A model generated the notes under the pieces. It was not told the origin of the DNA and did not search any database. It saw only the letters and a program-made list of their open reading frames with translations. A stretch of DNA of 64,000 nt from Coraliomargarita sinensis (GTDB lineage: Bacteria; Verrucomicrobiota; Verrucomicrobiia; Opitutales; Coraliomargaritaceae), in contig NZ_QHJQ01000009.1 of the NCBI RefSeq assembly GCF_003185655.1, positions 1 through 64,000 of the forward strand. Reading direction: 5' to 3'. Made by a program: the position numbers and the translations under genes. How positions within the stretch are numbered: the stretch's first letter is position 1; each line of letters opens with the position of its first letter. Below, piece after piece: positions 37,717 to 46,916 of the stretch.

Positions 37717-38781
37717 TCACTCCGGCACCGGCCCGATGGTACCGCCCTCGACAAATTCCGCCTCGACCACCGATTTTTTCCGACGCGCCTGCCCACGTGC
37801 CAGTTGGCCCGCCCAGCGCCTCGCATGTCGAATCAGACGCCCCGAATCCCAGCGGAGGTGAGAAACGCGGGGAGCCGACCAGCGAAAAACGATATCAGGG
37901 TCGTTGCAGAGCATGGAGACGTCCCTCGGTGCCACCAGGCCGCGCTGCGCCAGATGCTGCTGAGCCGCAAAATAGAGATGCGACTGGTCAAAAACCAGGG
38001 CAGTTGGCGGTGTGAAGCTGAAGAGCGCGTCCAGACAGGCCCGAAAGTCCTCCGGCTCGTCTTCCCAGTCGGGCAAGTTGTAGGAACCGGTGTGGATACC
38101 GTATCGACTCAAGGTCTCGAGAAACTGCCGCTCAAAAAGCCCGGGGCTCGGCTTCCGCCGATCCGGACGAACCATCAATACAATACGCTGATGCCCCAGT
38201 TCCACTAAACGTTGAACCGCACGGGACAAAGCCTGGGACCGGGAGACCGAGACCCCTCCGATCTTGACAGAGGCCTGTCGGCCAAAGATCGCGTACACAG
38301 GCTCCGGCTGATTCGCAAACCATGTCAGGATCTCGTGATTCCCGCCCAGAATCATCCAGCCGTCAGCTTCCGTCTTCTGTACAAATCGGGCCACGCGATT
38401 AACCCGCATTCCCAGATCTTCCAAAGTTTTCGGGGAAAATTCCGCCGCATGTCCCGCCAGCTGCAACTGGCGTTCCAACTCGATCATCATCGCCCGCGAG
38501 CGGTCCAGTTCCCCGCCGAGTAATATTTGAATCCTACAGGTCGTCGTGCCCCGCTGCTTCGTCAAATCGATCCGTCGGGGACGCCCCTTGCCCTGTGGCA
38601 CCAGCAAGCCCTCGTCCTCCAGTTTTTCCAGTGCCGACTCGATCGTCCCTTTGCCCACACCCAAATCCTTGGCCAATGCGTTGCTCCCGGGCAGATGAAC
38701 ACTCCAACGCCGCCGAGCAAGCTCATCGCGAAGATAATCCGTTACCTGTTCCGTCGCGGTGCGAAATTGGAAATAATTCAT
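37717..38781 (-). CDS. GntR-type winged helix fused to LacI-like sensor (transcriptional regulator)
   Basis: A 354-residue regulator. Residues 1-75 form a GntR winged helix (VTDYLRDELARRRWSVHLPG, then ALAKDLGVGKGTIESALEKL, ending GRPRRIDL). Residues about 85-345 are a LacI/periplasmic-binding-type effector domain with GHQRIVLMVRPDRR and the closing VEGGTIGPVPE. This chimera is typical of Opitutae and generally controls sugar genes. It lies 153 bases upstream of the ebo operon in the same orientation, and its own 5' region holds a palindrome (38793-38818) suited to autoregulation. Whether it controls ebo or the neighbouring PEP-CTERM gene is open. Confidence 0.9.
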   Translation of the reverse strand: MNYFQFRTATEQVTDYLRDELARRRWSVHLPGSNALAKDLGVGKGTIESALEKLEDEGLLVPQGKGRPRRIDLTKQRGTTTCRIQILLGGELDRSRAMMIELERQLQLAGHAAEFSPKTLEDLGMRVNRVARFVQKTEADGWMILGGNHEILTWFANQPEPVYAIFGRQASVKIGGVSVSRSQALSRAVQRLVELGHQRIVLMVRPDRRKPSPGLFERQFLETLSRYGIHTGSYNLPDWEDEPEDFRACLDALFSFTPPTALVFDQSHLYFAAQQHLAQRGLVAPRDVSMLCNDPDIVFRWSAPRVSHLRWDSGRLIRHARRWAGQLARGQARRKKSVVEAEFVEGGTIGPVPE

Positions 38782-38792
38782 AACCCAAGGAT

Positions 38793-38818
38793 TAACTACC
38801 CAGATTTAGGGATAGTTA
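38793..38818. promoter_or_regulatory. Candidate operator upstream of the GntR/LacI-type regulator
   Basis: TAACTACCC and GGGATAGTTA form an inverted repeat (one extra base in the right arm) with a 7-base centre, 12 bases before the regulator start codon. Location suggests autoregulation and perhaps control of the divergent PEP-CTERM gene. Confidence 0.4.
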
Positions 38819-38928
38819 GCAAGCTTTGAAGTTTTGACCCGTTTCTTTTGATCCCTGATTCTAATGAGGTTTAGTAGTCGATCATTATTACAGTCAGTCA
38901 CAGCTAATAACCAAAAATCATTCGAATT

Positions 38929-39699
38929 ATGAAGAAGATTAAGCAAACCTCTCGGTCCAGATGGATATCGTTATCCGGAGCATTTTGTGCTCTCCTGCTT
39001 TTGGGTGCCCAGCAGGCACACGCTCAGCTTCAGGGTGAGCTTGGTATTCTCGACACCAGCGGCATTAATCCGGCAACCGAAGAGGCGTGGCAAGTTGGAG
39101 ATACCTACAGGTTCGTGTTCGTGGGCAGTGAAGACCGTACCGCCGAGAGCACCGACATTACGGTTTATAATGACTGGGCACAAGGGCTAGCGGATGCATC
39201 CGCGCTGAACATTGGTTCTGCCCAAGGGGTCACCTGGAACATAATCGGCTCGACTTCATCGGTGGATGCTCGCGACAACACATCCACAAACCCGAACACT
39301 GACGGGACAGGAGAGAGTATATTCCTTGTTGATGGCTCGACTTTGATCGCTTCCAATTATGCGGATCTTTGGGATGGTGCTATCGATAATGCTCTCAATC
39401 TCGATGAAAATGGAAATTCAAAGTCGCCTAATTTCGCATTAACCGGTACCTACATCGACGGAACTACAGTAGCGGATCACGGTAACCGCGGTTCTCTCGG
39501 TGGTGACGATAGCGGTGTTGGGGTAGGTCAAAATGGATCGGAACTTAACGAGTGGATTTGGAGAGTGAACACCTCAGCCACTGCGGATACCGCGCGTCAA
39601 ATGTTCGCCATGTCCGACACGCTGACGGTGGTCCCCGAAGCTTCGAGCGCACTTTTTCTTGCAGTCGTCGGACTCACTATGCTGCTTCGCCGCAGGTAA
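38929..39699 (+). CDS. PEP-CTERM sorted secreted protein, function unknown
   Basis: A 256-residue secreted protein. The signal peptide spans residues 1-33 (ISLSGAFCALLLLGAQQAHA at its core). The mature part is Asp/Asn/Thr-rich and beta-type, with WQVGDTYRFVFVGSEDR and ADLWDGAIDNALNLDENG. The C-terminus is a sorting signal: VVPEASSALFLAV, a hydrophobic helix and RRR. The motif reads VPEA rather than VPEP, a common Verrucomicrobia variant. Exosortase would process it; none is encoded in the window. It is transcribed divergently from the GntR/LacI-type regulator and ends at a strong terminator. Confidence 0.8.
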   Translation: MKKIKQTSRSRWISLSGAFCALLLLGAQQAHAQLQGELGILDTSGINPATEEAWQVGDTYRFVFVGSEDRTAESTDITVYNDWAQGLADASALNIGSAQGVTWNIIGSTSSVDARDNTSTNPNTDGTGESIFLVDGSTLIASNYADLWDGAIDNALNLDENGNSKSPNFALTGTYIDGTTVADHGNRGSLGGDDSGVGVGQNGSELNEWIWRVNTSATADTARQMFAMSDTLTVVPEASSALFLAVVGLTMLLRRR

Positions 39700-39737
39700 G
39701 ACACTGCGCTCGTCAAAAGCTTCAACGATTAAGTCCC

Positions 39738-39769
39738 GCCACGATCCTTGTTGGATCGTGGCTTTTTTT
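39738..39769 (+). terminator. Rho-independent terminator after the PEP-CTERM gene
   Basis: GCCACGATCC and GGATCGTGGC form a perfect 10-bp stem around TTGTT, followed by seven T residues, 39 bases after the stop codon. Confidence 0.9.
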
Positions 39770-40001
39770 AATTTTGCCAGAGGTGTTCGTCCCTGCTCGC
39801 TTCGCTTTATCTCAGGACAAAATAAAAACGAGCGGGATACCTCAGTATCATCATGATTTTCCTCCTTGTGATGAATTTTTCCGGCACCTCGTCAACAACG
39901 GTGACTTTAGAAAAAGATCCCGCCCGACTAATGCCGCCGAATCGATTAGCTAGAGTGATCTGTGACTTGCCAGCACTTGTTTCTTGGTTACCTAACCCAA
40001 T
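39770..40001. other. Intergenic region before the second sulfatase
   Basis: 232 bases between the terminator and the next GTG start (302 between genes). No ORF, hairpin or operator stands out; it presumably carries the sulfatase promoter. Confidence 0.5.
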
Positions 40002-41294
40002 GTGAAAGCTCATCTGAAACCCCTCATTCTCATCCTGCTCATTTTCGGGGCCGTCGGGCCTTCAGCCGCCACCGAAGAACGGCCGCCCAACATCGTGGTC
40101 ATCCTGGCCGACGATCTCGGCATGCGCGATATGGCGCTTTACAACGGCTGGGTCGAATTGCCGCGCATTGAAACCATGGCGGAACAAGGCATGACTTTCA
40201 CCGATTTTCACGCCAACTCCTCGGTTTGCAGCCCCACCCGGGCCGCCCTTCTCACCGGTCGCTACCAGCAGCGGGTGGGAATCGTCGATGTCATCGTCGG
40301 CTCGAGGGAGCCCGACTCCGGGCTATCACCGGAGCTCCCCACCCTCGCGAAAACCTTTCAGCAAAACGGTTACGCCACGGCCCTCTTCGGCAAGTGGCAT
40401 CTGGGCTTTCAGGATGAATACAACCCGACCCACCACGGCTTCGACGAATTCATCGGCTTACTCAACGGCGCGGGCGATTTCCATGTTGAAGAGGACTGGC
40501 GGAACGGGCTGGAACCCATGACTCTGCGAAGCTACGCCACCGATCGGATCACGAGTGACAGCGTCGATTTCATCAAGCGCCACCAGAACGAGCCCTTCTT
40601 TCTCTACGTGTCCCACCAAACACCGCACAACCCCTACCAGACGCGCGCCGACACACCGGAAAACCGTAAAAAAGGATGGCGACAAAACCGCGTCAGCGAC
40701 GAGAACCGTCCGCGCTACAAGGAAATGCTTAAGGACCTGGACGACAGCATTGGAGCGATTCTCGATCAGCTGAGAGCATGCGGCTTGGCCGGAAAAACCC
40801 TCGTTTTCTTCTGGTCCGACAATGGTGACGTGGGCATGAGCCCGGTCGACCGCCGACTCCGCGGCACCAAATTCGGCCAATACGAAGGTGGGCACCGCGT
40901 CCCGGCGGTGGCCTGGTGGCCGGGAATGATTCCTGCCGGCACCGAATCGGACGCCCTCCTCCTCGGCTTCGACCTCTACCCCACTTTTACCGAAATCGCC
41001 GGGGTCAGTGAAGACAACCCCGACAATCTGGACGGCATTAGCTTTGCCGACCATCTTCTGGATCAGGCCCCGGTGCCAAGCCGCGATATCTTTTTCGGCT
41101 ACGAACCCAAGCTCGGCACGGCCATGCGCCGCGGGGATTGGAAGATGATTTTAAAAGACGGCAAGGTGCAGCTCTACAATCTGGAAAAGGACCTGAAGGA
41201 AACAAGCAACGTGGCCGACAAATATCCCGAGGTGGTCGAGTCCATGCGCGCCGCGATCGAGCAGTTCAAAGCAACGGTCGTACCGGGCTCATGA
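40002..41294 (+). CDS. Type I sulfatase, exported (CSPTR variant)
   Basis: A 430-residue sulfatase of the arylsulfatase A type. The start is a GTG at 40002, because the overlapping ATG at 40000 runs straight into TGA. A signal peptide (MKAHLKPLILILLIFGAVGP) precedes VVILADDLGMRD. The formylglycine motif is C76-S-P-T79-R80, with threonine in the fourth position, a common variant. Metal and signature segments include FFWSDNGDVG and GGHRVPAVAWWPG. It would desulfate glycans in the periplasm. A second sulfatase follows after 204 bases, so the pair may act on one polysaccharide. Confidence 0.9.
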   Translation: MKAHLKPLILILLIFGAVGPSAATEERPPNIVVILADDLGMRDMALYNGWVELPRIETMAEQGMTFTDFHANSSVCSPTRAALLTGRYQQRVGIVDVIVGSREPDSGLSPELPTLAKTFQQNGYATALFGKWHLGFQDEYNPTHHGFDEFIGLLNGAGDFHVEEDWRNGLEPMTLRSYATDRITSDSVDFIKRHQNEPFFLYVSHQTPHNPYQTRADTPENRKKGWRQNRVSDENRPRYKEMLKDLDDSIGAILDQLRACGLAGKTLVFFWSDNGDVGMSPVDRRLRGTKFGQYEGGHRVPAVAWWPGMIPAGTESDALLLGFDLYPTFTEIAGVSEDNPDNLDGISFADHLLDQAPVPSRDIFFGYEPKLGTAMRRGDWKMILKDGKVQLYNLEKDLKETSNVADKYPEVVESMRAAIEQFKATVVPGS

Positions 41295-41404
41295 ACCGCG
41301 AGGCGACAATCCTTTTCCTTTCCAACCGACACTAAAACGTATTTCCCAATTTATCGATTCGTTGCCGTGACGACATGACAACGATCCCTTCGACCCCCAT
41401 ACAA

Positions 41405-41428
41405 AAGCGACAGGAGTGTCGCTTCTAC
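41405..41428. repeat. REP-like hairpin with CTAC/GTAG tag
   Basis: AAGCGACA and TGTCGCTT form a perfect 8-bp stem around GGAG, followed directly by CTAC. It lies in the gap between the two sulfatase genes and has a core similar to the hairpin at 24889. Confidence 0.55.
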
Positions 41429-41498
41429 GACTCCCTCGCCCCAGCCTATTCAAATAATCTTCTGGAAAAACACAGCCAGAGCCTAAATAACACCGACT

Positions 41499-42989
41499 AT
41501 GTTGATCCGATTGCTCACCCTTCTACTTGCCGCCCAAGCCTGCCTGTCAGCCGCAGATAGGGCACGTCCCAACATCCTCTGGCTTTACTCCGACGATCAC
41601 GCTTACCAGGCAATCGGTGCTTACGGTGGACGCTTCGGCGATCTCGACCTGACGCCGAACATCGACCGCATCGCCGACGAGGGGGTGCGCTTTGACCGGG
41701 CCTACGTGGGCAACTCCATCTGCGCCCCGGCCCGGGCGACCCTGCTGACCGGTAAGCACAGCCACCGAAACGGGAAGTTCGACAACTACACCGGGTTCAA
41801 CCACGACCAGCAGCAGTTTCAAAAGATCCTCCAAAAGCATGGCTACCAGACCGCCATGGTCGGAAAGATCCACCTGAAGGGACAAATGCAGGGCTTCGAT
41901 TACTGGGAAGTGCTTCCCGGCCAGGGCCGCTACTGGGAGCCCATCTTTATCACCGAGGAGGGCAAAACCGTTTACCAGGGGGAGCACTCCACCGATGTCA
42001 TCACCCGAAACGCGATCAATTGGCTGGAAAACAAGCGCGACAAGGACAAGCCCTTCATGGCCATGGTCCATTATAAAGCACCCCACCGCAGCTGGCAACC
42101 GACCACCCGCTGGAAGGAACGTTTCAAGGCCAAGATCTTTCCCGAACCGGCTACCCTCTTCGACGACTATAAGGGTCGAGGCTATGCCGCCCACCATCAG
42201 GACATGACGATCCTTCATACTATGGAAATGGGCCGCGATGTGAAGGCCAAACAACCGGAAAGAGCCGCCGAGCTGGCCCTGATCGACAAGAACGACCCCC
42301 GCGCCCTAACCAAGCTAAAATACCAATGGTATATGCGCGACTACCTGGCTTGCATCGCCGGGGTAGATGAGAACATCGGCAAGCTGCTCGACTACCTTGA
42401 AGAGTCGGGCCTGGCTGAGAACACCATCGTGATGTACAGCGCCGACCAAGGCTTCTATCTGGGCGAGCACGGTTGGTTCGATAAGCGCTTCATGTATGAG
42501 GAGTCCTACCGCGCCCCCCTCGTCGCAAAATGGCCGGGCGTGACCAAGCCCGGGACGATCAACGAGGACCTCGTGCAAAATATTGACTACGCTGAAACCT
42601 TTCTCGATATCGCCGGTGTCGAGGCGCCGGACGACATGCAGGGCGAGAGCATTGTCCCCCTGCTGAAAGGGGAAACACCCGGCGACTGGCGAAAGAGCCT
42701 CTACTACCACTACTACGAGTTCCCCGCCTACTGGCATGCCGTGCGGCGCCATGAGGGGGTCTCCACCGACCGCTACAAATTGATCCGCTTCTACGGCAAC
42801 GATGTTCCCAACGGCGAAGAGTGGGAGTTTTACGACCTGGAGGCCGACCCCAACGAGTTGACCAATGTCTACGGGCAAGCGGCCTACGAAACGGAAGTCG
42901 CGGCACTGAAGGAAGAACTGCTGCGCCTCCGCGAGCAATATCAAGTGCCGGACGACGTCGGCGGCCTTCCGGTCAAGCCGTTGAAGTAG
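41499..42989 (+). CDS. Type I sulfatase, exported (CAPAR variant)
   Basis: A 496-residue sulfatase resembling the iduronate-2-sulfatase/choline-sulfatase side of the family. The signal peptide is MLIRLLTLLLAAQACLSA. LYSDDHAYQAIG supplies metal ligands, and the modification motif is C75-A-P-A78-R79 (CAPARATLLTGKHSHRNGK), with alanine in place of the usual serine but Cys, Pro and Arg kept. YSADQGFYLGEHGWFDKRFMYEES near residue 320 is a strong signature of this subgroup. It probably acts on sulfated glycans alongside the preceding sulfatase. Confidence 0.92.
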   Translation: MLIRLLTLLLAAQACLSAADRARPNILWLYSDDHAYQAIGAYGGRFGDLDLTPNIDRIADEGVRFDRAYVGNSICAPARATLLTGKHSHRNGKFDNYTGFNHDQQQFQKILQKHGYQTAMVGKIHLKGQMQGFDYWEVLPGQGRYWEPIFITEEGKTVYQGEHSTDVITRNAINWLENKRDKDKPFMAMVHYKAPHRSWQPTTRWKERFKAKIFPEPATLFDDYKGRGYAAHHQDMTILHTMEMGRDVKAKQPERAAELALIDKNDPRALTKLKYQWYMRDYLACIAGVDENIGKLLDYLEESGLAENTIVMYSADQGFYLGEHGWFDKRFMYEESYRAPLVAKWPGVTKPGTINEDLVQNIDYAETFLDIAGVEAPDDMQGESIVPLLKGETPGDWRKSLYYHYYEFPAYWHAVRRHEGVSTDRYKLIRFYGNDVPNGEEWEFYDLEADPNELTNVYGQAAYETEVAALKEELLRLREQYQVPDDVGGLPVKPLK

Positions 42990-43213
42990 ACGTTCTTGCG
43001 TAGCGGCGGGCTCTAATAAGCAGATCCCGAGCGCCATAGCAGAACGGACTCCTCCTGTGGCGCGCCCGCTCGCCGGGCGGCGTTGCGGCATCGAGACTAT
43101 GATTGCTATTTCAAACTGAGTTGGGCGTCCGGCAAGCGGACACGCCACCTTGCACCCGAGCCATTGACTATTCTGACGTTGTTCTTTCCCACAAAATTAT
43201 CTTTATAACACAA

Positions 43214-44530
43214 ATGAACCCAAGCTCCCCCATCACCCGCCGCCGCTTTATTAGCGATTCCAGTAAAACGGCGGCAGCCGCCGCCCTCGCGACTGGCATT
43301 GCCCCGTCGATCCTCAGAGCTGCCGCCCCGGCCTCCGAATCCAACCCCGTTAAAGTCGCTCAGATCGGGATCGGCACCCGCGGCATGAATCTGGTGCGGG
43401 TGGCGGGCAGCAAGCCGACCTGCAAGGTGGTCGCGGTCTGCGATGTCTATAAACCACACGCCGACCGTGGACTTGAGCTCTGCAACAATCCGGAGGCTGT
43501 GGCCTACACCGACTACAAGGACATGCTCAACGACCCGGCCATCGAGGCCGTCATCATTGCGACGCCGGACCACTGGCACGAGAAGATGCTCCTCGACTGC
43601 GTCGCCGCCGGCAAGGACGTCTACTGTGAAAAGGGCTGGACCACCTCCGTCGAGGCGGCCAAGCGCATGCGCAAGGCGGTCAAGGACGCGGGAGCCGTCA
43701 TGCAACTCGGCCATCAGGGCCGCCAGCTCGCCGCGGCGGATGTGGCCCACGACATGATCGCCTCAGGCGAAATCGGCGACGTGACCCTGGTCAACTGCGG
43801 CCGCTTCTTCAACGGCACCGAGGAAGCCCCGCCCTGGCGCTGGTATGGCCACTACTCGGTCAAAGAACCCGAATTGGAGCCCAGGGAAGTCCTCAAGCTC
43901 CTTGACTGGGAGAAATGGCTGGGCGACGCCCCGAATATCGACTTCAACGAACGCCACTTCTGGCACTGGCGCTGCTACTGGCCCTACGGCACCGGCCAGT
44001 GCGGCGACCTGCTCTCCCACGAGATGGACCATGTGCAGACCGTGCTTCGCTACGGCATCCCGGACACCTGCACCACCAACGCCCACCTTTGCCACTGGAA
44101 GGACGACCGCGAGGTGCCGGATAACTGGACCAGTTCCTACGTTTTCGAAGAGAAGGACTGCGTGGTCACCTACGAGGGTTGCATGAACTCCCGCCGGGCC
44201 CAAACCCCCGAATACATCGGGCGTGACGGACGCATCATCTTCAACAATATCGGACAAAGCGCCAACATCTTCGAACGCTTCGGGGACGAGCAGGCTTACC
44301 AGATCTCACGCCGTCCCCAACCGCAGCCCGAGCAGCTCTTCGTCCCGGGCAAGGAACACCGCCGCCCCGACCACATGCAGGACTTCCTCAACTGCGTCCG
44401 CACCCGCGAGAAGCCCCGCTGCGACGAGGATCAGGCCTTCATCGAGACAGCCGTCCTCATGATGGCGTTGGAATCCTACCGCCAGAAGCGGCAGGTGCGA
44501 TGGGATAAGGTGAAAGAAGCGATAGTTTAA
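43214..44530 (+). CDS. Gfo/Idh/MocA family oxidoreductase, Tat-exported, EKG variant
   Basis: A 438-residue exported oxidoreductase. ATG 43214 is chosen because it gives a twin-arginine signal (TRRRFISDSSKTAAAAALA); the frame extends 37 codons upstream without support. The nucleotide site is QIGIGTRGMNLV. The lysine motif reads YCEKGWTTS, keeping Glu-Lys but replacing the proline with glycine. The C-terminal domain has GQCGDLLSHEMDHVQTVLRYG. It may act on sugars released by the sulfatases just upstream (225 bases away), which is inference from position. Confidence 0.9.
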   Translation: MNPSSPITRRRFISDSSKTAAAAALATGIAPSILRAAAPASESNPVKVAQIGIGTRGMNLVRVAGSKPTCKVVAVCDVYKPHADRGLELCNNPEAVAYTDYKDMLNDPAIEAVIIATPDHWHEKMLLDCVAAGKDVYCEKGWTTSVEAAKRMRKAVKDAGAVMQLGHQGRQLAAADVAHDMIASGEIGDVTLVNCGRFFNGTEEAPPWRWYGHYSVKEPELEPREVLKLLDWEKWLGDAPNIDFNERHFWHWRCYWPYGTGQCGDLLSHEMDHVQTVLRYGIPDTCTTNAHLCHWKDDREVPDNWTSSYVFEEKDCVVTYEGCMNSRRAQTPEYIGRDGRIIFNNIGQSANIFERFGDEQAYQISRRPQPQPEQLFVPGKEHRRPDHMQDFLNCVRTREKPRCDEDQAFIETAVLMMALESYRQKRQVRWDKVKEAIV

Positions 44531-44669
44531 TAAATCTTAGCTCCAAGACACTTGCGACGCTTTAAATAGATCAATAAACGACCATTACCACGAGCTTCTG
44601 CCTTAAGATATATACTTGATATTCGGCTAACTTTTGGCAAAAATTTTATGTGATAATATCCTACCTATT

Positions 44670-45455
44670 ATGAAGCTTTATTCTACTATTGTTCTTGCCA
44701 GCGCATTGGCTGGGTTCACGTGCAGCATCAACGCAGAACTAGTCGCCTATTTCCCAATCGATTCCACTACGGACACATCAACCTTCATCGACGACGTTAT
44801 CGATGATGCAACTCACGCAATCTCCGATGGGACAGGGAATAACAACACTGGATCAATCGTTTTCGATTCGACCCGAGGAGGCGACGTCATTTCCACAGTT
44901 CAAGGCCATCGCTACTCAGCTGGGACGCAGGATATCGATCTGACCGAGGGATTCACTTGGTCTTTTTGGTTCAAATCGCCCAGCTTAGACTTTCACGACA
45001 GTGACTCTAGTAACGGAGATACTATCATCGGAACACGGAGCGATAGCGGACAAACTTGGCACAAGGTCCAGCCTAAATCAGTCGAGAGATGGTCATCCTT
45101 TGGGGGCTATAGTGTTGATACCGGCAACTGGCACCACGTCGCCTACACGGGGGCGGGAACTGGCGCATCAGCAACTTTCAACTTATGGGTAGACGGTGTA
45201 AATGTTGCTACCGATACTGGCGCAACTTTTGACAGCCTAGCTACTTACAATAATAACTTCGAAATTGGCGGATCTGGAAAATTTTCTGAGGACGTTCAGG
45301 GTTTGATTGATGATATTGCTGTGTGGAATGAAGTTTTGAGTGACCAGCGAATTATCGACCTATCCAATGGTGCGGCAGTCGTACCTGAACCCTCCACTCT
45401 TGCCCTTATCGGGCTCGCTAGTCTGGCACTTTTTATCCGACGCCTTCGCGCCTAA
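44670..45455 (+). CDS. LamG/concanavalin-like PEP-CTERM secreted protein
   Basis: A 261-residue secreted protein from ATG 44670, which opens a signal peptide (MKLYSTIVLASALAGFTCSINA). The body is a LamG-type lectin-like jelly roll: LVAYFPID, FTWSFWFKSPS, NWHHVAYTGAGTGASATFNL and GLIDDIAVWNEVLSDQRI are family landmarks. The C-terminus is a PEP-CTERM signal, VVPEPSTLALIGLASLALF followed by IRRLRA. It probably binds carbohydrate at the cell surface. A terminator follows 23 bases after the stop. Confidence 0.88.
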   Translation: MKLYSTIVLASALAGFTCSINAELVAYFPIDSTTDTSTFIDDVIDDATHAISDGTGNNNTGSIVFDSTRGGDVISTVQGHRYSAGTQDIDLTEGFTWSFWFKSPSLDFHDSDSSNGDTIIGTRSDSGQTWHKVQPKSVERWSSFGGYSVDTGNWHHVAYTGAGTGASATFNLWVDGVNVATDTGATFDSLATYNNNFEIGGSGKFSEDVQGLIDDIAVWNEVLSDQRIIDLSNGAAVVPEPSTLALIGLASLALFIRRLRA

Positions 45456-45478
45456 ACGCAAGAAAACAATTTTTACGA

Positions 45479-45510
45479 AGCGCCGGGCTCGTAAGACGCG
45501 GCGCTTTTTT
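45479..45510 (+). terminator. Rho-independent terminator after the LamG PEP-CTERM gene
   Basis: AGCGCCG and CGGCGCT form a perfect 7-bp stem with a 13-base loop, running into a tract of six T residues. Confidence 0.8.
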
Positions 45511-45803
45511 GTGTCAGGACACCAGATTGTAACTCGCTGATAGCCAGGGAGACGAAGGTCATCGGAACGCGTCACACAACGGCTATCGCCGATGTGCTAC
45601 CAGATACCGAGATTTTGGCCGATCTGATGAAGTGGTGGACCGCGACGGGGCAGCAAGTGCCTTTCCTGACCAACAGAGATACGGCTTCTCAACGAAGCCG
45701 AGACATCTGCAAGCGGAGTCGCCACGGCCCCCTTCTTCCTACTTTTTCACTTTCCACCTTCCGACCTTCCCACTTTACACCTTCCCACCCATCAGCTTTG
45801 CTG

Positions 45804-46793
45804 ATGCCCATGTCCGACTACAAAAGCGTTCAGGAGCTCAAATCGATTGATCCCGGGATGGCGGCGCCTTTCCGGGGCATTTACATTCTGAAGCGCAAGG
45901 AGACGCGGACGGCCAAGAACGGAAATCCTTTCCTAAAGGTCGAACTGGGGGATGCGGGTGGCAGCTTCAGTGCCAATGCCTTTGGGGATTCCGCCGTCTT
46001 CGAAGCCCTCGATCCCGCAGCTGAGGGCTGCATTGTACGGATCAGCGGGAAAACGGATTACTACAACGACATGTTTTCGCCCAAGCTTTCGGCCGCCGAA
46101 GTCATCGAGGCCACCGAGGCGGAGGCCGAAGGCATGCTGGGCGCACTGGTCGAAGTGCCGCCGGAATCGGAGGAGGAACTCTGGGATCATCTGGTGGAGG
46201 GCATCGCCGCGATCGAGCATCCGCAACTCAAGGAGACGGTACAGCGGGTGATCGACGATACCGAAACCGCTTTCCGCACCGCGCCGGCCGCCATCAGCAT
46301 GCACCACGCCTATCGCCACGGGCTGCTCGAGCACACCGTGCACATGCTGCGCGCCTGCCGCGCCCTGCTACCCCTCTATCCTCAAGTGGATGCCGATCTG
46401 GCCATCGCCGGCATCATCCTGCACGACATCGGCAAGCTGGAGGAATACGAAGGCGATTTTTCCGCCAAGACCAGCCGGATTGGGACACTACACGGCCACG
46501 TGGTCCTCGGTTTCCGGACCGCCCGCAAGGCGGCCCTGCAATCCCACCTCAACACCGATCTAACCGAGCGCTTGGAGCACATCATCCTCAGCCACCAGGG
46601 CGAAAAGGAATGGGGGGCCGCCGCTATGGCCGCCACGCCGGAAGCGGTCTTTGTTTCCATGGTCGACAACCTCGACGCCAAGATGGGCATGGTGCAGCGC
46701 GTGCTCCGCAACGCCAACGAGGGCGATGAATTTTCCGAGCGTCTTATGGGCCTACAAACGCGGGTCTTGTTGACGCCACCGGATAAGAGCTGA
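45804..46793 (+). CDS. YhaM-like 3'-5' exoribonuclease (OB fold plus HD domain)
   Basis: A 329-residue protein from ATG 45804 (MPMSDYKSVQEL); ATG 45810 is equally possible, while the open frame upstream to 45594 is unlikely. The N-terminal 110 residues are an OB-fold nucleic-acid-binding domain (GIYILKRKETRTAKNGNPF, ISGKTDYYNDMFSP). The C-terminal HD domain has HHAYRHGLLEHTVHM, the HD pair in IILHDIGKLEEY, and HIILSHQGEKEWGA. This is the architecture of YhaM, which trims RNA 3' ends and single-stranded DNA. Cytoplasmic housekeeping role. Confidence 0.88.
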   Translation: MPMSDYKSVQELKSIDPGMAAPFRGIYILKRKETRTAKNGNPFLKVELGDAGGSFSANAFGDSAVFEALDPAAEGCIVRISGKTDYYNDMFSPKLSAAEVIEATEAEAEGMLGALVEVPPESEEELWDHLVEGIAAIEHPQLKETVQRVIDDTETAFRTAPAAISMHHAYRHGLLEHTVHMLRACRALLPLYPQVDADLAIAGIILHDIGKLEEYEGDFSAKTSRIGTLHGHVVLGFRTARKAALQSHLNTDLTERLEHIILSHQGEKEWGAAAMAATPEAVFVSMVDNLDAKMGMVQRVLRNANEGDEFSERLMGLQTRVLLTPPDKS

Positions 46794-46916
46794 TGGATTC
46801 GCAGGGATAAGATCATGCCATTATCTCGCATCACGAGCACCTTTTCCTTTTCGAGCAAATCAGGAGATTTGCGATCCCGGGAACGCAGATCTCCAGACCT
46901 GCATCACTCAATTTTA

